A DNA stretch of 64,000 nt from Paenibacillus solanacearum (GTDB lineage: Bacteria > Bacillota > Bacilli > Paenibacillales > NBRC-103111): positions 167,304-231,303 of the forward strand of contig NZ_CAJVAS010000007.1 of assembly GCF_910593845.1 (NCBI RefSeq), written 5' to 3'. Positions 8,514 to 16,827 of this stretch are shown piece by piece (within the stretch, counting starts at the first letter, position 1; each line of letters begins with the position of its first letter). The notes beneath the pieces were generated by a model. That model ran no database searches. It had not been told where the DNA came from and saw only the letters and a program-made list of their open reading frames with translations. The translations under genes were made by a program, and so were the position numbers.

Positions 8514-9404
8514 TTAAGCTTCGCCGCCGGCCGACGCAATCTCCCGGATCAACGCCGGCATCCAATCCCGGATCGACTCGAAGCGGTAGCCCTCCGCTCT
8601 AGCTTTGGACGTATCCAAATAGTACGAATCGGGGATGGCAAACGGAGACAGATGCTCCGCTTCCGCAGCCGGCGTCATGATCGCTTGGCGCCCCACCGCT
8701 TCCTCCGTCCAAGCGATGATGTCCCGCATCGTAACCTCGCCGTCGGAACAGGCGTTGACCGGACCAGTCAGCTGCGGCACGTTCGCCAGCCACGCAAGAA
8801 ACGATGCCGCTTCGCCCGAATGAATGAACGACATCCGCGCCTCTGGCTGCGGCACGCCGATCGGCAGCCCGCCGCGCACATGCTCGACGTGAAAATGCAG
8901 CCTCCGGGTGTAATCATCCGTTCCGAGTACGATCGGAATGCGCACCGCGCATACCGGGAAGTTGGCCTGTTGGAAAAACACGGCCTCGGACTGCCGTTTC
9001 CCCTCCTCGTATGTGAACTCCGAGCGGCCTGCAAGCTTAACCGGATACGCATACGGGTTGAAATCCCCTTCCGTAATGCGCTGCGGTTGATGGTCATACA
9101 CCCCGCGCGTCGAGACAACGATATATCTGCTGGTTTTTCCTTGGAACGCTTCGCACGCATCCGCCGCGTTTTGCGGAGAATAGCAGATTTGATCGTAGAC
9201 GACATCCCACGGTCCGGCGTCTGCTGCAGCTCGCAGCGACCCGGCATCCTCCCTGTCCAGAACGAGCCGCTTTACCTGCCCCTCATGCGGATCGGGCGTA
9301 CGGCCCCGGGTGGCGATCGTCACCTCGTTGCCTTCATCCAGCAAATGCTGCACCAGTTTTTTTCCGAAAAAGCGGGTTCCGCCCATCACAAGCACTTTTT
9401 TCAT
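8514..9404 (-). CDS. NAD(P)-dependent epimerase/dehydratase-family protein (extended SDR)
   Basis: A 296-residue Rossmann-fold protein that starts MKKVLVMGGTRFFGKKLVQ. The glycine-rich GGTRFFG nucleotide motif is the variant typical of the NAD-dependent epimerase and isoflavone-reductase-like branch, and it is followed by a short acidic-Arg segment (ATRGRTPDP). The canonical YxxxK is not obvious; the segment after the catalytic Ser/Thr reads VVSTRGVYDHQ. The C-terminal part (AWTEEAVGRQA, FESIRDWMPALIREI) fits sugar-nucleotide epimerase relatives often called RmlD/GalE-like. It stands alone between two terminators. The substrate is unknown. Confidence 0.82.
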   Translation of the reverse strand: MKKVLVMGGTRFFGKKLVQHLLDEGNEVTIATRGRTPDPHEGQVKRLVLDREDAGSLRAAADAGPWDVVYDQICYSPQNAADACEAFQGKTSRYIVVSTRGVYDHQPQRITEGDFNPYAYPVKLAGRSEFTYEEGKRQSEAVFFQQANFPVCAVRIPIVLGTDDYTRRLHFHVEHVRGGLPIGVPQPEARMSFIHSGEAASFLAWLANVPQLTGPVNACSDGEVTMRDIIAWTEEAVGRQAIMTPAAEAEHLSPFAIPDSYYLDTSKARAEGYRFESIRDWMPALIREIASAGGEA

Positions 9405-9432
9405 TCCGTTGCCCCCTGGTTGTTGTATACAA

Positions 9433-9467
9433 ATGAAAACGGAGCGCGCGCTGCAAAGCGCGGCTCC
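9433..9467 (-). terminator. Terminator of the helical-repeat gene
   Basis: On the minus strand ggagccgcgc, then tttgca, then gcgcgcgctcc forms a GC-rich hairpin followed by gttttcattt, 14 bases after the stop at 9481. Confidence 0.75.
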
Positions 9468-9480
9468 TCGCCATACCGGA

Positions 9481-10671
9481 TCAACCGTTGAACGCGGCTC
9501 TCATTTTTTTCGCTGCGTCGATATTGTCGTAATAGTCGGGGCTTCCGCTCAGCAGCCAGTTGCGATGGCGCACGGCGGTCTCCTCCTGCTCCGGCTCGCC
9601 GTACGTCCAGCTCTCGCCGATGCCTTCCACGTAATCTTTCATCAGCATCAGCAGCGCGGCAGCCCAGTAACGCGTCTCCCGCACCGTAGGCACGAGCGGA
9701 TAGTACTTATCGTATGCCGCCCGGACCAGCATATGGACCACTTCCTGGTAAATCGCCGGGATTTCCGCTTCGCTTACTTTCGCTGCGAGTGCCTCCGGCA
9801 TCTCCGGCTCGTCCGTCGAAGCGTGGCCCTCGTATTCTTCCTGCGTGACGAAGCCTTGCTGCTTCGCAAGCCACAGCTTCATCCGGTCAAGCGCCGGCTT
9901 GTAGGCCGCAGGCACCGAGACGGTAAGCTCCGGCTTCGGATCGTCAAGATTGATAACGAACGATTCGCCCATCTTATGAATCCGGGCATTGCCGCGCACG
10001 CCAAGCCAGCGAAGTGCAAGCAGCGCATGGGTCCGCACCTTGCCGTCAAGCTCCTCGTTGCGGCATACGCGGCGCAGCATCTTCTCGCTCCGCGGATCGG
10101 GAAGCATACAGAGCAGCCGCACGCCGGCCAGCACCGCTTCCGTATCCGAGCTGTCGATCCACTGCTTCACCTGGTTAATGATTTGATCGAACGTTTCATC
10201 CATGAGCCAGTCCAGCTCCAGGCGCCGTCCCGCATATTCCTCCAGCGACAGCATCCCTTGAGCCCGCAAAGCGTCTTCCCCGTGCCGCTCGACCAGCTGC
10301 CCGTAGGAGCGTTCCAGATCGTCAGCAAGCTCGTTGAGCGTCTCTTTATCTTGCCCGGACGGGCTATGATGGTTTACGACGCCCCGCACCCACTCGGACA
10401 GCGCGCGCGGATTTTGCTGCCACAGCATCATCGCGAAGGCGATCAGGTCGCGGTCGTAAGGCAAGTTCGGCTGAAGCGCGAACCGGGCAAGCGCCGTCTG
10501 GGAATCCTGTTCTTTCCGCATGAGGCTTAACGACAGTACGAGGCCGTTCCAGGCGTTGCCGCTCTCCCGATCCTCCAGCATCGCGCGGTAAAAGCAAAAC
10601 GCTGCCGCACCGTACGATTCCGCCTGCAAGTAATGACGGCCTAGCGCGCCGATATCTCCAATTTGACTCAT
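9481..10671 (-). CDS. Uncharacterised helical-repeat (TPR/HEAT-like) protein
   Basis: I do not recognise a named family. This 396-residue cytoplasmic protein begins with a TPR-like unit (GALGRHYLQAESYGAAAFCFYRAMLEDRESGNAW). A middle stretch resembles HEAT repeats (TEAVLAGVRLLCMLPDPRSEKMLRRV, then KVRTHALLALRWLG). No catalytic motif, membrane segment or signal is seen, so a scaffold or protein-binding role is plausible. The ATG at 10671 was chosen over a TTG at 10722, which has no ribosome site; the ATG has GGGGG 12 bases upstream, which is only fair. The gene is divergent from marR and has its own terminator. Confidence 0.7.
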   Translation of the reverse strand: MSQIGDIGALGRHYLQAESYGAAAFCFYRAMLEDRESGNAWNGLVLSLSLMRKEQDSQTALARFALQPNLPYDRDLIAFAMMLWQQNPRALSEWVRGVVNHHSPSGQDKETLNELADDLERSYGQLVERHGEDALRAQGMLSLEEYAGRRLELDWLMDETFDQIINQVKQWIDSSDTEAVLAGVRLLCMLPDPRSEKMLRRVCRNEELDGKVRTHALLALRWLGVRGNARIHKMGESFVINLDDPKPELTVSVPAAYKPALDRMKLWLAKQQGFVTQEEYEGHASTDEPEMPEALAAKVSEAEIPAIYQEVVHMLVRAAYDKYYPLVPTVRETRYWAAALLMLMKDYVEGIGESWTYGEPEQEETAVRHRNWLLSGSPDYYDNIDAAKKMRAAFNG

Positions 10672-10779
10672 GTAATGTTCAGCCCCCGTGAAAGTGTCGG
10701 TTAAAAAAGATATATAGGACAAGTATACTTTAAATCGGCAAGGAATAAAAACCCTTTCAATGAACTTTGTTGCGAAATC

Positions 10780-10835
10780 ATAGTTGCAAGCGCAACGATT
10801 CCAGTCCTATAATGAATAGTGGCAAAGGCAACTAT
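10780..10835 (+). promoter_or_regulatory. marR promoter with two 20-bp operator palindromes
   Basis: A -10 TATAAT (10808-10813) and a -35 TTGCAA (10784-10789) are 18 bases apart. Two related imperfect palindromes flank the -10. Site 1 (10780-10799) has arms ATAGTTGC and GCAACGAT; site 2 (10816-10835) has arms ATAGTGGC and GCAACTAT. Each has a 4-base centre and one mismatched pair. Their starts are 36 bases apart. Site 1 covers the -35 and site 2 covers the transcription start, as expected for autorepression by the MarR protein encoded next. Confidence 0.8.
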
Positions 10836-10858
10836 CGTCCGGCCTGAAGGAGGAAGTT

Positions 10859-11305
10859 ATGACCGACCGTAAAAATACGATTCCCCGCTGGGTATCCCTT
10901 CTATATCGGTACGGCCAAATGTACGTGGGCGAACGGCTGAAGCATTACGATATCGGGAAGGGCCAATACATCTTTCTCAATGCGCTCTACAAGCAAGACG
11001 GACTTAGCCAGGAGCAAATCTCGAGCGATTTGAAAATCGACAAAGGCACGACCGCGAAGGCGCTCAAGAAGCTGGAAGCGCAAGGGTACGTCGTAAGACA
11101 AGTGCGAGAGGAGGATAAACGCTCCTATCGTGTGTTTTTGACGGAGAAGGCGCTGCTCATCAAGGATGATGTCCGCTCCGTGCTTGTGGAGTGGCGCAAC
11201 ATCTTGACCGAAGGCTTGACCGAGGAACAGAAGCAGCTTGCGCTCGAGCTGCTGGAGCGAATGGGCAGCAATGCCGCCAAATATGAGAAGAACAGCGAAA
11301 AATAA
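10859..11305 (+). CDS. MarR-family transcriptional regulator
   Basis: A 148-residue winged-helix protein of usual MarR length. The recognition region reads LSQEQISSDLKIDKGTTAKALKKLEAQGYV and the wing follows with REEDKRSYRVFLTEKA, both hallmarks of the family. MarR proteins are dimeric repressors released by small phenolic or toxic ligands. AGGAGG lies before the ATG. The operator palindromes upstream and the MFS gene 48 bases downstream suggest a self-repressed efflux operon induced by the MFS substrate. Confidence 0.94.
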   Translation: MTDRKNTIPRWVSLLYRYGQMYVGERLKHYDIGKGQYIFLNALYKQDGLSQEQISSDLKIDKGTTAKALKKLEAQGYVVRQVREEDKRSYRVFLTEKALLIKDDVRSVLVEWRNILTEGLTEEQKQLALELLERMGSNAAKYEKNSEK

Positions 11306-11353
11306 TATCAACCTCTATACATCTTGATCGAAACATGCAGGCAGGTGAACCTA

Positions 11354-12619
11354 GTGAATATTCGAAGCGCCGGAGCCCGGCTCGTCAACAATCATTTTCA
11401 TGCGCTTACTCATAAAAATTACCGTTATTTCTGGTTCGGCCAATGCGTCTCCCTCATCGGCACCTGGATGCAAAACATCGGGCAATCGTGGCTCGTGCTT
11501 ACGCTGACGGGATCGCCTTTTTTACTGGGTCTGGTCGGTACGATCCAGTTTTTGCCGATTACGTGCTTCTCGCTGTTCGCGGGAGCGCTCATCGACAAGT
11601 TTCCGAAGAAAAACATTCTGCTCGTCACCCAATCGATCTCGATGGTGCTCGCGTTGACACTGGCCGTGCTCGTCTTCACGGATACGATCAAGTACGGCTA
11701 TGTGCTCACGGTCGCGTTCCTGCTCGGTCTCTCCAATACGATCGATATGCCGACGAGACAGTCGTTCAATATCGAGATTGTCGGCAAAGAAGATTTGATG
11801 AACGCCATTGCGCTCAACTCGACAACCTTTAATCTCGCGCGGATCATCGGCCCGTCCATCGGCGCCGTCATGATGGCCTATCTGGGAGCTGGCTGGTGCT
11901 TTCTGCTGAACGGTCTCAGCTTTATTGCCGTCATCTACGGATTGACGCGAATTCAGGCGGTTCCTTACGTAAGGCAAAAGAAAAAAGACGTCGGCATCCT
12001 GAAGGAAATTAAGGACGGCATCCAATATATCGCAAGGGACCGGCTGCTGGCGCAAACGCTGCTGCTCGTCACGATTATCGGCACGCTGGCCTACAACTTC
12101 AACGTGTTGATCCCCGTGTTCACCCGAGACGTACTGCATTTGGACGAAAAAGCGTACGGCATGCTGATGTCCTGCCTCGGCGTCGGATCGCTGGCGGGAG
12201 CCCTGACGATGTCGTTTCGCAGCAAGCGTGGGCCGAAGCTGGCGCAAACGATCATTTGTTCGGTCGTGATTGCATGCTTCCTGTTTTTGAACGGATTGAC
12301 CGGATCGGTCTATTTGCTCGGCTTGTCGCTGGCGGCAACCGGATTCGCCAACATCCTGTTCTCCACCAACTCCAACTCGCTCCTGCAAATGCATGCCAAG
12401 GACGAGTACCGTTCGCGGGTCATGAGCGTCTACTCGCTCGTATTCGCCGGCTCGACGCCGGTCGGCAATCTGCTTATGGGCTTCATGGCAGGAACATTCG
12501 GGGCAGACGGCGCCTATTTGTGGAGCGGGGTTCTGTGCCTGATTCCTTGCCTGCTGATCATTATTGCGTTCCGATTCAAAAAAACAGCCGCAGCGCAGCC
12601 CGAGAGCGCCGGAAGCTGA
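11354..12619 (+). CDS. MFS transporter, MFS_3/EntS-like exporter
   Basis: A polytopic membrane protein of about 421 residues with 10-12 hydrophobic helices. The first helix region (ALTHKNYRYFWFGQCVSLIGTWMQ) and the loop SNTIDMPTRQSF are typical of the MFS_3 branch that includes enterobactin exporter EntS and many macrolide or unknown effluxers. I chose the GTG at 11354, which has AGGTGA just upstream. A TTG at 11324 would add ten residues but lacks a ribosome site. It follows marR and is probably derepressed with it. A strong hairpin terminator follows. Confidence 0.88.
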   Translation: MNIRSAGARLVNNHFHALTHKNYRYFWFGQCVSLIGTWMQNIGQSWLVLTLTGSPFLLGLVGTIQFLPITCFSLFAGALIDKFPKKNILLVTQSISMVLALTLAVLVFTDTIKYGYVLTVAFLLGLSNTIDMPTRQSFNIEIVGKEDLMNAIALNSTTFNLARIIGPSIGAVMMAYLGAGWCFLLNGLSFIAVIYGLTRIQAVPYVRQKKKDVGILKEIKDGIQYIARDRLLAQTLLLVTIIGTLAYNFNVLIPVFTRDVLHLDEKAYGMLMSCLGVGSLAGALTMSFRSKRGPKLAQTIICSVVIACFLFLNGLTGSVYLLGLSLAATGFANILFSTNSNSLLQMHAKDEYRSRVMSVYSLVFAGSTPVGNLLMGFMAGTFGADGAYLWSGVLCLIPCLLIIIAFRFKKTAAAQPESAGS

Positions 12620-12642
12620 ATGCCCGAATCCATCCTCGCTTC

Positions 12643-12697
12643 AAAAAAAGAAGTTCTTCCGGCCGGATTACATTCCGCCGAAAGAACTTCTTTTCTT
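12643..12697. terminator. Terminator after the MarR-MFS operon
   Basis: Arms aaaagaagttcttccgg and ccgaaagaacttctttt pair over about 16 positions and end in T-rich sequence on both strands. It can stop transcription from either side. Confidence 0.88.
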
Positions 12698-12743
12698 ATA
12701 TGCGCCATGCGGTCTTCCCACGGAATCCCGATTGCCGTACGGC

Positions 12744-12778
12744 CCTAAAAGGCCCCGACATCCTCAACGGATGCCGGG
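12744..12778 (-). terminator. Terminator of the MgtC operon
   Basis: On the minus strand cccggcatcc, gttga, ggatgtcgggg forms a hairpin followed by ccttttag, 20 bases beyond the stop of the MgtC gene. Confidence 0.75.
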
Positions 12779-12798
12779 CTACCCGGGTACTGGCACCC

Positions 12799-13563
12799 CT
12801 ATATCGCCTTGTTGCGCGCTGCGGCGCCGGCGGCCGACGCCAGCTGGCCGCTCTTGCCCGCTTCCGTCCAGCACACGAACTCCAGCGAATTGATTTTGTC
12901 CAGCGCATGCATAAACTTCTCCTGGTCCTGCGCCTTCAAGCTGAAGTTCAAATGGACCGTTGGCCTCGTTTCGCTGCCGGCTTCGGTATCGGGCATCATC
13001 TTCACGTTTACAATCTGAATGCCCTGCTCTCCGAACAACGACGCGATCGTACCGAGCACCCCCGGCTTGTCATGCGCTCTGACAATGACTTCCTGATTGC
13101 GGCGGTTACGCAGCAAATGCCGTTCCCACTTGTTAAGCAGGAACAGGCTGATCAGCACCATCAGCGTGGCATAGAATGCCGGAAACAAAAAACCGGCGCC
13201 TACACACAAGCCAATGGCCGCTACGACCCAGATGGAAGCCGCCGTCGTCAGACCGCTGATGACGGAACCGTTGCGCAGAATCGCCCCCGCGCCAAGAAAC
13301 CCGATGCCGCTGATGACCTGCGCCGCAAGACGCGCCGGGTCGACGCGCACGTTCAGTTGATTGACGAATTGGGAAAAACCGTAAATCGATAAAAGCATAA
13401 TCGTCGCGGAGCCGAGACATACGAGAATATGCGTCCGAAAGCCTGCCGCATGATTGCTCCATTCCCGCTCCAAGCCGATCAGACCGCCCAGTACGGCGGC
13501 GATCACCATCCGAAGCAGCAGCTCGCCGTGCGTGATGAACCAAATGTTTGATACTACATTCAT
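12799..13563 (-). CDS. MgtC/SapB-family membrane protein with C-terminal ACT-like domain
   Basis: Residues 1-150 hold about five membrane helices with the MgtC signatures GLIGLEREW and AAQVISGIGFLGAGAI. The C-terminal 90 residues (VIVRAHDKPGVLGTIASLFGEQGIQIVNV) look like an ACT-type regulatory domain. MgtC proteins help cells cope with low Mg2+ or acidity by acting on the membrane F-ATPase or other partners; they are not transporters themselves as far as is known. The ATG at 13563 has AAGGAAG at a good distance, while an upstream TTG does not. It is the last gene of a four-gene minus-strand operon. Confidence 0.9.
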   Translation of the reverse strand: MNVVSNIWFITHGELLLRMVIAAVLGGLIGLEREWSNHAAGFRTHILVCLGSATIMLLSIYGFSQFVNQLNVRVDPARLAAQVISGIGFLGAGAILRNGSVISGLTTAASIWVVAAIGLCVGAGFLFPAFYATLMVLISLFLLNKWERHLLRNRRNQEVIVRAHDKPGVLGTIASLFGEQGIQIVNVKMMPDTEAGSETRPTVHLNFSLKAQDQEKFMHALDKINSLEFVCWTEAGKSGQLASAAGAAARNKAI

Positions 13564-13583
13564 GCTGCACACTTCCTTCAAGT

Positions 13584-14621
13584 TCAATAGATGTCAAAAT
13601 AAATCGGGTTCGTGAATCCGATCATCGTATGAACGCCATGCATGACGCCGTACAGCTCTCCGCGAACCCAGCTGACGCCGCTTACGTCGACTTCGCTGGC
13701 CGCCTCCGGGCGTTCGCGGGACAGCTCGCAAGCCGCAAACACGCCCCGATTGCTGTTCAAGCGCAGCTCGACCGCCGGCTTCTGCAGCTCCCACAGCCCG
13801 TCACGCACCGTAAAATCAACGGCGAGCGAGGCAATGACCACTGGCCGCAGTCCGTCTTGCGGCCGTCCGAGCGCTTCGCCGATGACTGCGGCGCCGCTCC
13901 CGTCTTCCGTGCGCACGGACACAAGCGGAAGCGGGCCCATCGAGATGGACGCAGCTCCCCTGCGCAGCGCATCTACCGCCGCACCAGGAAGCGCCCGCGT
14001 TGACGAGCTGTCCGCTTCGCCGGCTATCCCGAGGAAGGTGGCCGATACCGGTTCCGCGACCGGTCCCGGGACATGCCAGTCTCTGCCGCTGGTGGCGGCG
14101 ATGCGGTACCCGCGGTTCAGCAAATCGGTCCATAAGGCAAACGCCCGCGCGTTGTTGCGTTGAATCGACGGAAACAAACCCGACCATACTTCAATATAAT
14201 CGATTTCCCGCCAATCCGATACCTCGAATTCCCAAAAGCAGCCGGTGCACATCGGGCTTCCGACGCGGAACGGATGCGCGATGCCGGCCAGCCCGCCCTG
14301 CCGGTGTACTTCCTCGATCCCGCGATGCAGATGAAACGGGCTCAGATTGCGCCAATCGACATACTCGCGAATCCCTAGCGTTACCATATGCCCGAAGAAC
14401 GTCGTCCATTCCAGACCGGGAATAATGCCGACGCCGGTTTGTCCGCTGACTGTCTCCTTGTCCGCAAGACCTGTCATCGTATTATGATCCGTCAGCGCGA
14501 TGCCGGCGAAGCCAAGCGCTCTCGCCCCTTCCGCAAGCTCCAGAAGCGTCTGCTTGCCGTCGCTGTGAAACGTGTGCGTGTGCAGCTCAAATGGAAGCCA
14601 GCGCAGCATCGGTTCGTTCAT
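13584..14621 (-). CDS. PHP-domain metal-dependent phosphoesterase
   Basis: The PHP motifs are in order: HTHTFHSDG (residues 13-21), ALTDHNT, PGLEWTT, GIAHPF and a final SGRDWHVPG. These provide the His and Asp/Glu ligands for two or three metals. PHP proteins hydrolyse phosphate mono- or diesters, for example histidinol phosphate or nucleic-acid ends. This stand-alone form carries no other known domain, but its last 110 residues (from about ASISMGPLPLVSVR) may form a beta-sandwich. The start has GGGGGAG upstream and overlaps the preceding gene by 35 bases, so translation is coupled. The substrate is unknown. Confidence 0.88.
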   Translation of the reverse strand: MNEPMLRWLPFELHTHTFHSDGKQTLLELAEGARALGFAGIALTDHNTMTGLADKETVSGQTGVGIIPGLEWTTFFGHMVTLGIREYVDWRNLSPFHLHRGIEEVHRQGGLAGIAHPFRVGSPMCTGCFWEFEVSDWREIDYIEVWSGLFPSIQRNNARAFALWTDLLNRGYRIAATSGRDWHVPGPVAEPVSATFLGIAGEADSSSTRALPGAAVDALRRGAASISMGPLPLVSVRTEDGSGAAVIGEALGRPQDGLRPVVIASLAVDFTVRDGLWELQKPAVELRLNSNRGVFAACELSRERPEAASEVDVSGVSWVRGELYGVMHGVHTMIGFTNPIYFDIY

Positions 14622-15084
14622 CGCCGTCTCCCCCTTCCCATACGTGAAGCCGGTAGCGGCATGTTTCGGTTACGATGCAGTGCAGCGAGATCGTGATGCG
14701 CAGCTGGCCGCGCGGCAGCGGCCCGGGAATGAGGCCCGGCGACGCTTTTCCTGACGCAATGACAAGATGCTGCTCCGGATCATGGCGATGCCCGGCTCCA
14801 CGGAAGCCGTTCTCGTCGTCGAACGAGAGCGTCATTAAATTTTTGAGCGGCAGGTAGCTTTGCCAGTTGCTCATGTAGGACGCTTGGGACTCCGGCAATA
14901 TATAGCGCTGCAGCCCTTCGTCGATCAGCGATTTCGCCTTCTCGTCGTCCTCCAGCGTCTTCGGTTCATAGGCGAATTCCGCATGCAGCTCTTCGATCGT
15001 ATCTCGAAGATGCACCGTATACGTAATATGGCTCTGCGAGCATCCGGACGTCACCGTCCCTCCGACTTGAAGCAGCGTGTTCAT
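14587..15084 (-). CDS. Uncharacterised protein of the PHP operon
   Basis: I do not recognise this 165-residue protein. It starts MNTLLQVGGTVTSGCSQSHITYTVHLRDT, has no signal or membrane segment, and its ends look beta-rich (QLRITISLHCIVTETCRYRLHVWEGG). A tyrosine- and tryptophan-containing segment (ESQASYMSNWQSYLPLKNLMTLSFDDENGFRGAGHRHDP) lies in the middle. The ATG overlaps the stop of the upstream gene by four bases, which fixes the start. It shares an operon with a larger unknown protein and the PHP phosphoesterase and is probably part of the same function. Confidence 0.72.
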   Translation of the reverse strand: MNTLLQVGGTVTSGCSQSHITYTVHLRDTIEELHAEFAYEPKTLEDDEKAKSLIDEGLQRYILPESQASYMSNWQSYLPLKNLMTLSFDDENGFRGAGHRHDPEQHLVIASGKASPGLIPGPLPRGQLRITISLHCIVTETCRYRLHVWEGGDGDERTDAALASI

Positions 15085-16400
15085 CGCCCTTCCCCCCGCC
15101 ACAGCGTCTGTCTCGGCTGCGCCTTCGTCACCGTCACCGGGGAGTCGCTGCGCACAGCGGGCTGCGGCAAATAGTCGGCGTCCAGGAACATGGCTTTGAA
15201 TTCCGGCACGACGACCTGCTCCTCGCCTCCGGGCAGCCATACGGCGCATATTTCCTCGATGTCCGCGTAGCCTGTTCCCGGCGGCAGCTTCACCGTCGTG
15301 GAAAACTGCGAATAAGGCCCGTCGTAGGCGCAGCGGAAGTTGCCGTGCTTCAAGTCGCCGAAGCTGCCTGAGAACCAGCCGCTGACGCCTTTCAGCTTCA
15401 CCTGGATATCGATGGACGTCTTCACCTTCGGATCGATCGTCTGCTTCGCCGTTTGCACATAAAGGTAATGACGCAGGTCCGTCAATTGAAACGAATTAAG
15501 CACGTGCGGCTGCTCCATCGGAAACTGCCGCAGCATCTCCCAAGCGGTCACCTGATATGTAAATGGAAATGCGTCCATGACCCGCTCGCGGGGCTCGCGC
15601 TCCGGGCGCCAGCGGTGAATCGGCGGGAACAGAAACCGGTATGCCGACGTTACCTCGTCGTGCACCATCCCGTTGGCCGTCGCCACTTGCAGCACCGGAT
15701 GCCCGCCCATCAGCGTGTTCCCCCGGTGCGCGGTCGTCTTGTGATGCGGTCCTTGAAACTCCGCGTGACGCACACTGCCGTCAGCATCCACAAAGACGCG
15801 GTACACCCACTCGATATCGGTCGTCCGGCCCCACTTGCTCATCAGCAGCGGCGTCGGCGTCCCTTCGTCCTCATGGCTGAACATGATCTGGTATTCGATC
15901 ATCCGGCCGTCTTCGCGCGGCTCTTCCCAATAAAACAGCAGCAGCGGCGTATCCGTATACCGGCTGTCATGCGGGCTGTACAAGTTGCGCCCGTACAGCA
16001 CCGGCGCATGACGGTAAATCTCGTATAGCTCGGAATCGACGCCGATCCGCAGCAGCTCGACGGAATCGATAAAAGCTCTGCGAACCTGGGGAGAAGACAG
16101 CTGCTCGCTGAATTCGAACCGCAGCCGATATGCCCCCGGCTTCAGAGCCCCTAGCAGCCTCGTGTACGTCAAAGGCCGATCGCCGTAAAACAGCACGCAA
16201 TCCTGATTATACTCGCCGTTCAGCGTCATTCGCAGCACAGAAGCCTCGTTATCGGCGATGCGCCAGTCGCTTTCCGAACGCGCGGTCATGTTCATTTCCA
16301 CGAAACCCGCTTGGCGCAGCTCGAACTCCGCCTCCAGCGCTTCCCCTGACCGAATCTCTTTCCATTGCAGCCCTGTTAACGATAAAATGCTTTCCTTCAT
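15081..16400 (-). CDS. Uncharacterised beta-rich protein, first gene of the PHP operon
   Basis: I do not recognise this 439-residue protein. It lacks a signal peptide. The N-terminal 120 residues look like a carbohydrate-binding-type beta-sandwich (EFELRQAGFVEMNMTARSES, then LKPGAYRLRFEFS). The middle (GRMIEYQIMFSHEDEGTPTP, TTDIEWVYRVFVDADGSV, HHKTTAHRGNTLMGGHPVLQV) contains many His, Asp and Trp residues but no motif I can assign. It heads a tight operon with the 165-residue protein, the PHP enzyme and MgtC. Together these suggest enzymatic handling of a phosphorylated or sugar compound in the cytoplasm, but that is inference only. Confidence 0.72.
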   Translation of the reverse strand: MKESILSLTGLQWKEIRSGEALEAEFELRQAGFVEMNMTARSESDWRIADNEASVLRMTLNGEYNQDCVLFYGDRPLTYTRLLGALKPGAYRLRFEFSEQLSSPQVRRAFIDSVELLRIGVDSELYEIYRHAPVLYGRNLYSPHDSRYTDTPLLLFYWEEPREDGRMIEYQIMFSHEDEGTPTPLLMSKWGRTTDIEWVYRVFVDADGSVRHAEFQGPHHKTTAHRGNTLMGGHPVLQVATANGMVHDEVTSAYRFLFPPIHRWRPEREPRERVMDAFPFTYQVTAWEMLRQFPMEQPHVLNSFQLTDLRHYLYVQTAKQTIDPKVKTSIDIQVKLKGVSGWFSGSFGDLKHGNFRCAYDGPYSQFSTTVKLPPGTGYADIEEICAVWLPGGEEQVVVPEFKAMFLDADYLPQPAVRSDSPVTVTKAQPRQTLWRGEGR

Positions 16401-16725
16401 GCCTTGTCCCTCCGCATGGCGTCATTCACGGCGCGAAACGCGCCTCTTCTCCCCATTCGTTCGAAAAGGAGCGTTATTCCTCCGTGAATGCGCTGTCTTT
16501 GTATGGCTACCCTTACCCTATGGGCGCGCACAATATGCTTCCCGCTGCCGGACCGGCGGTGGAGACCCGATCCTGGCCCTCCGCCGGCGTCCGATAAAGC
16601 GGTTCGTGTAAACGCTCGCATTATATGATAGCTGTCATTCCCGCAGCTCATCGGTCTGAGCGCTTCCTGGAGAACCGGATACGCGATACCGATTGATGCA
16701 GCGGGACTGTCACCACCACGATTGG

Positions 16726-16783
16726 GTAAGCGGTTAACCATCCCATTACCGCTAATTCTAGTTACGGGCAGCGGAGTTGTCAA
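16726..16783 (-). promoter_or_regulatory. Promoter of the PHP operon with LacI-type operator core
   Basis: On the minus strand TTGACA (16783-16778), a 17-base spacer and TAGAAT (16760-16755) form a near-consensus vegetative promoter. About 15 bases downstream lies GGTTAACCGCTTACC (16740-16726), whose core AACCGCTT matches the centre of LacI/CcpA-type operators. The leader to the first gene is about 330 bases. I see no gene in 16401-16725, and the gap to 16827 holds nothing else recognisable. Confidence 0.65.
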
Positions 16784-16827
16784 CCGCAATTTTTCCGATC
16801 CATGCAAAGATGCAGAAAGGCCGGCAT

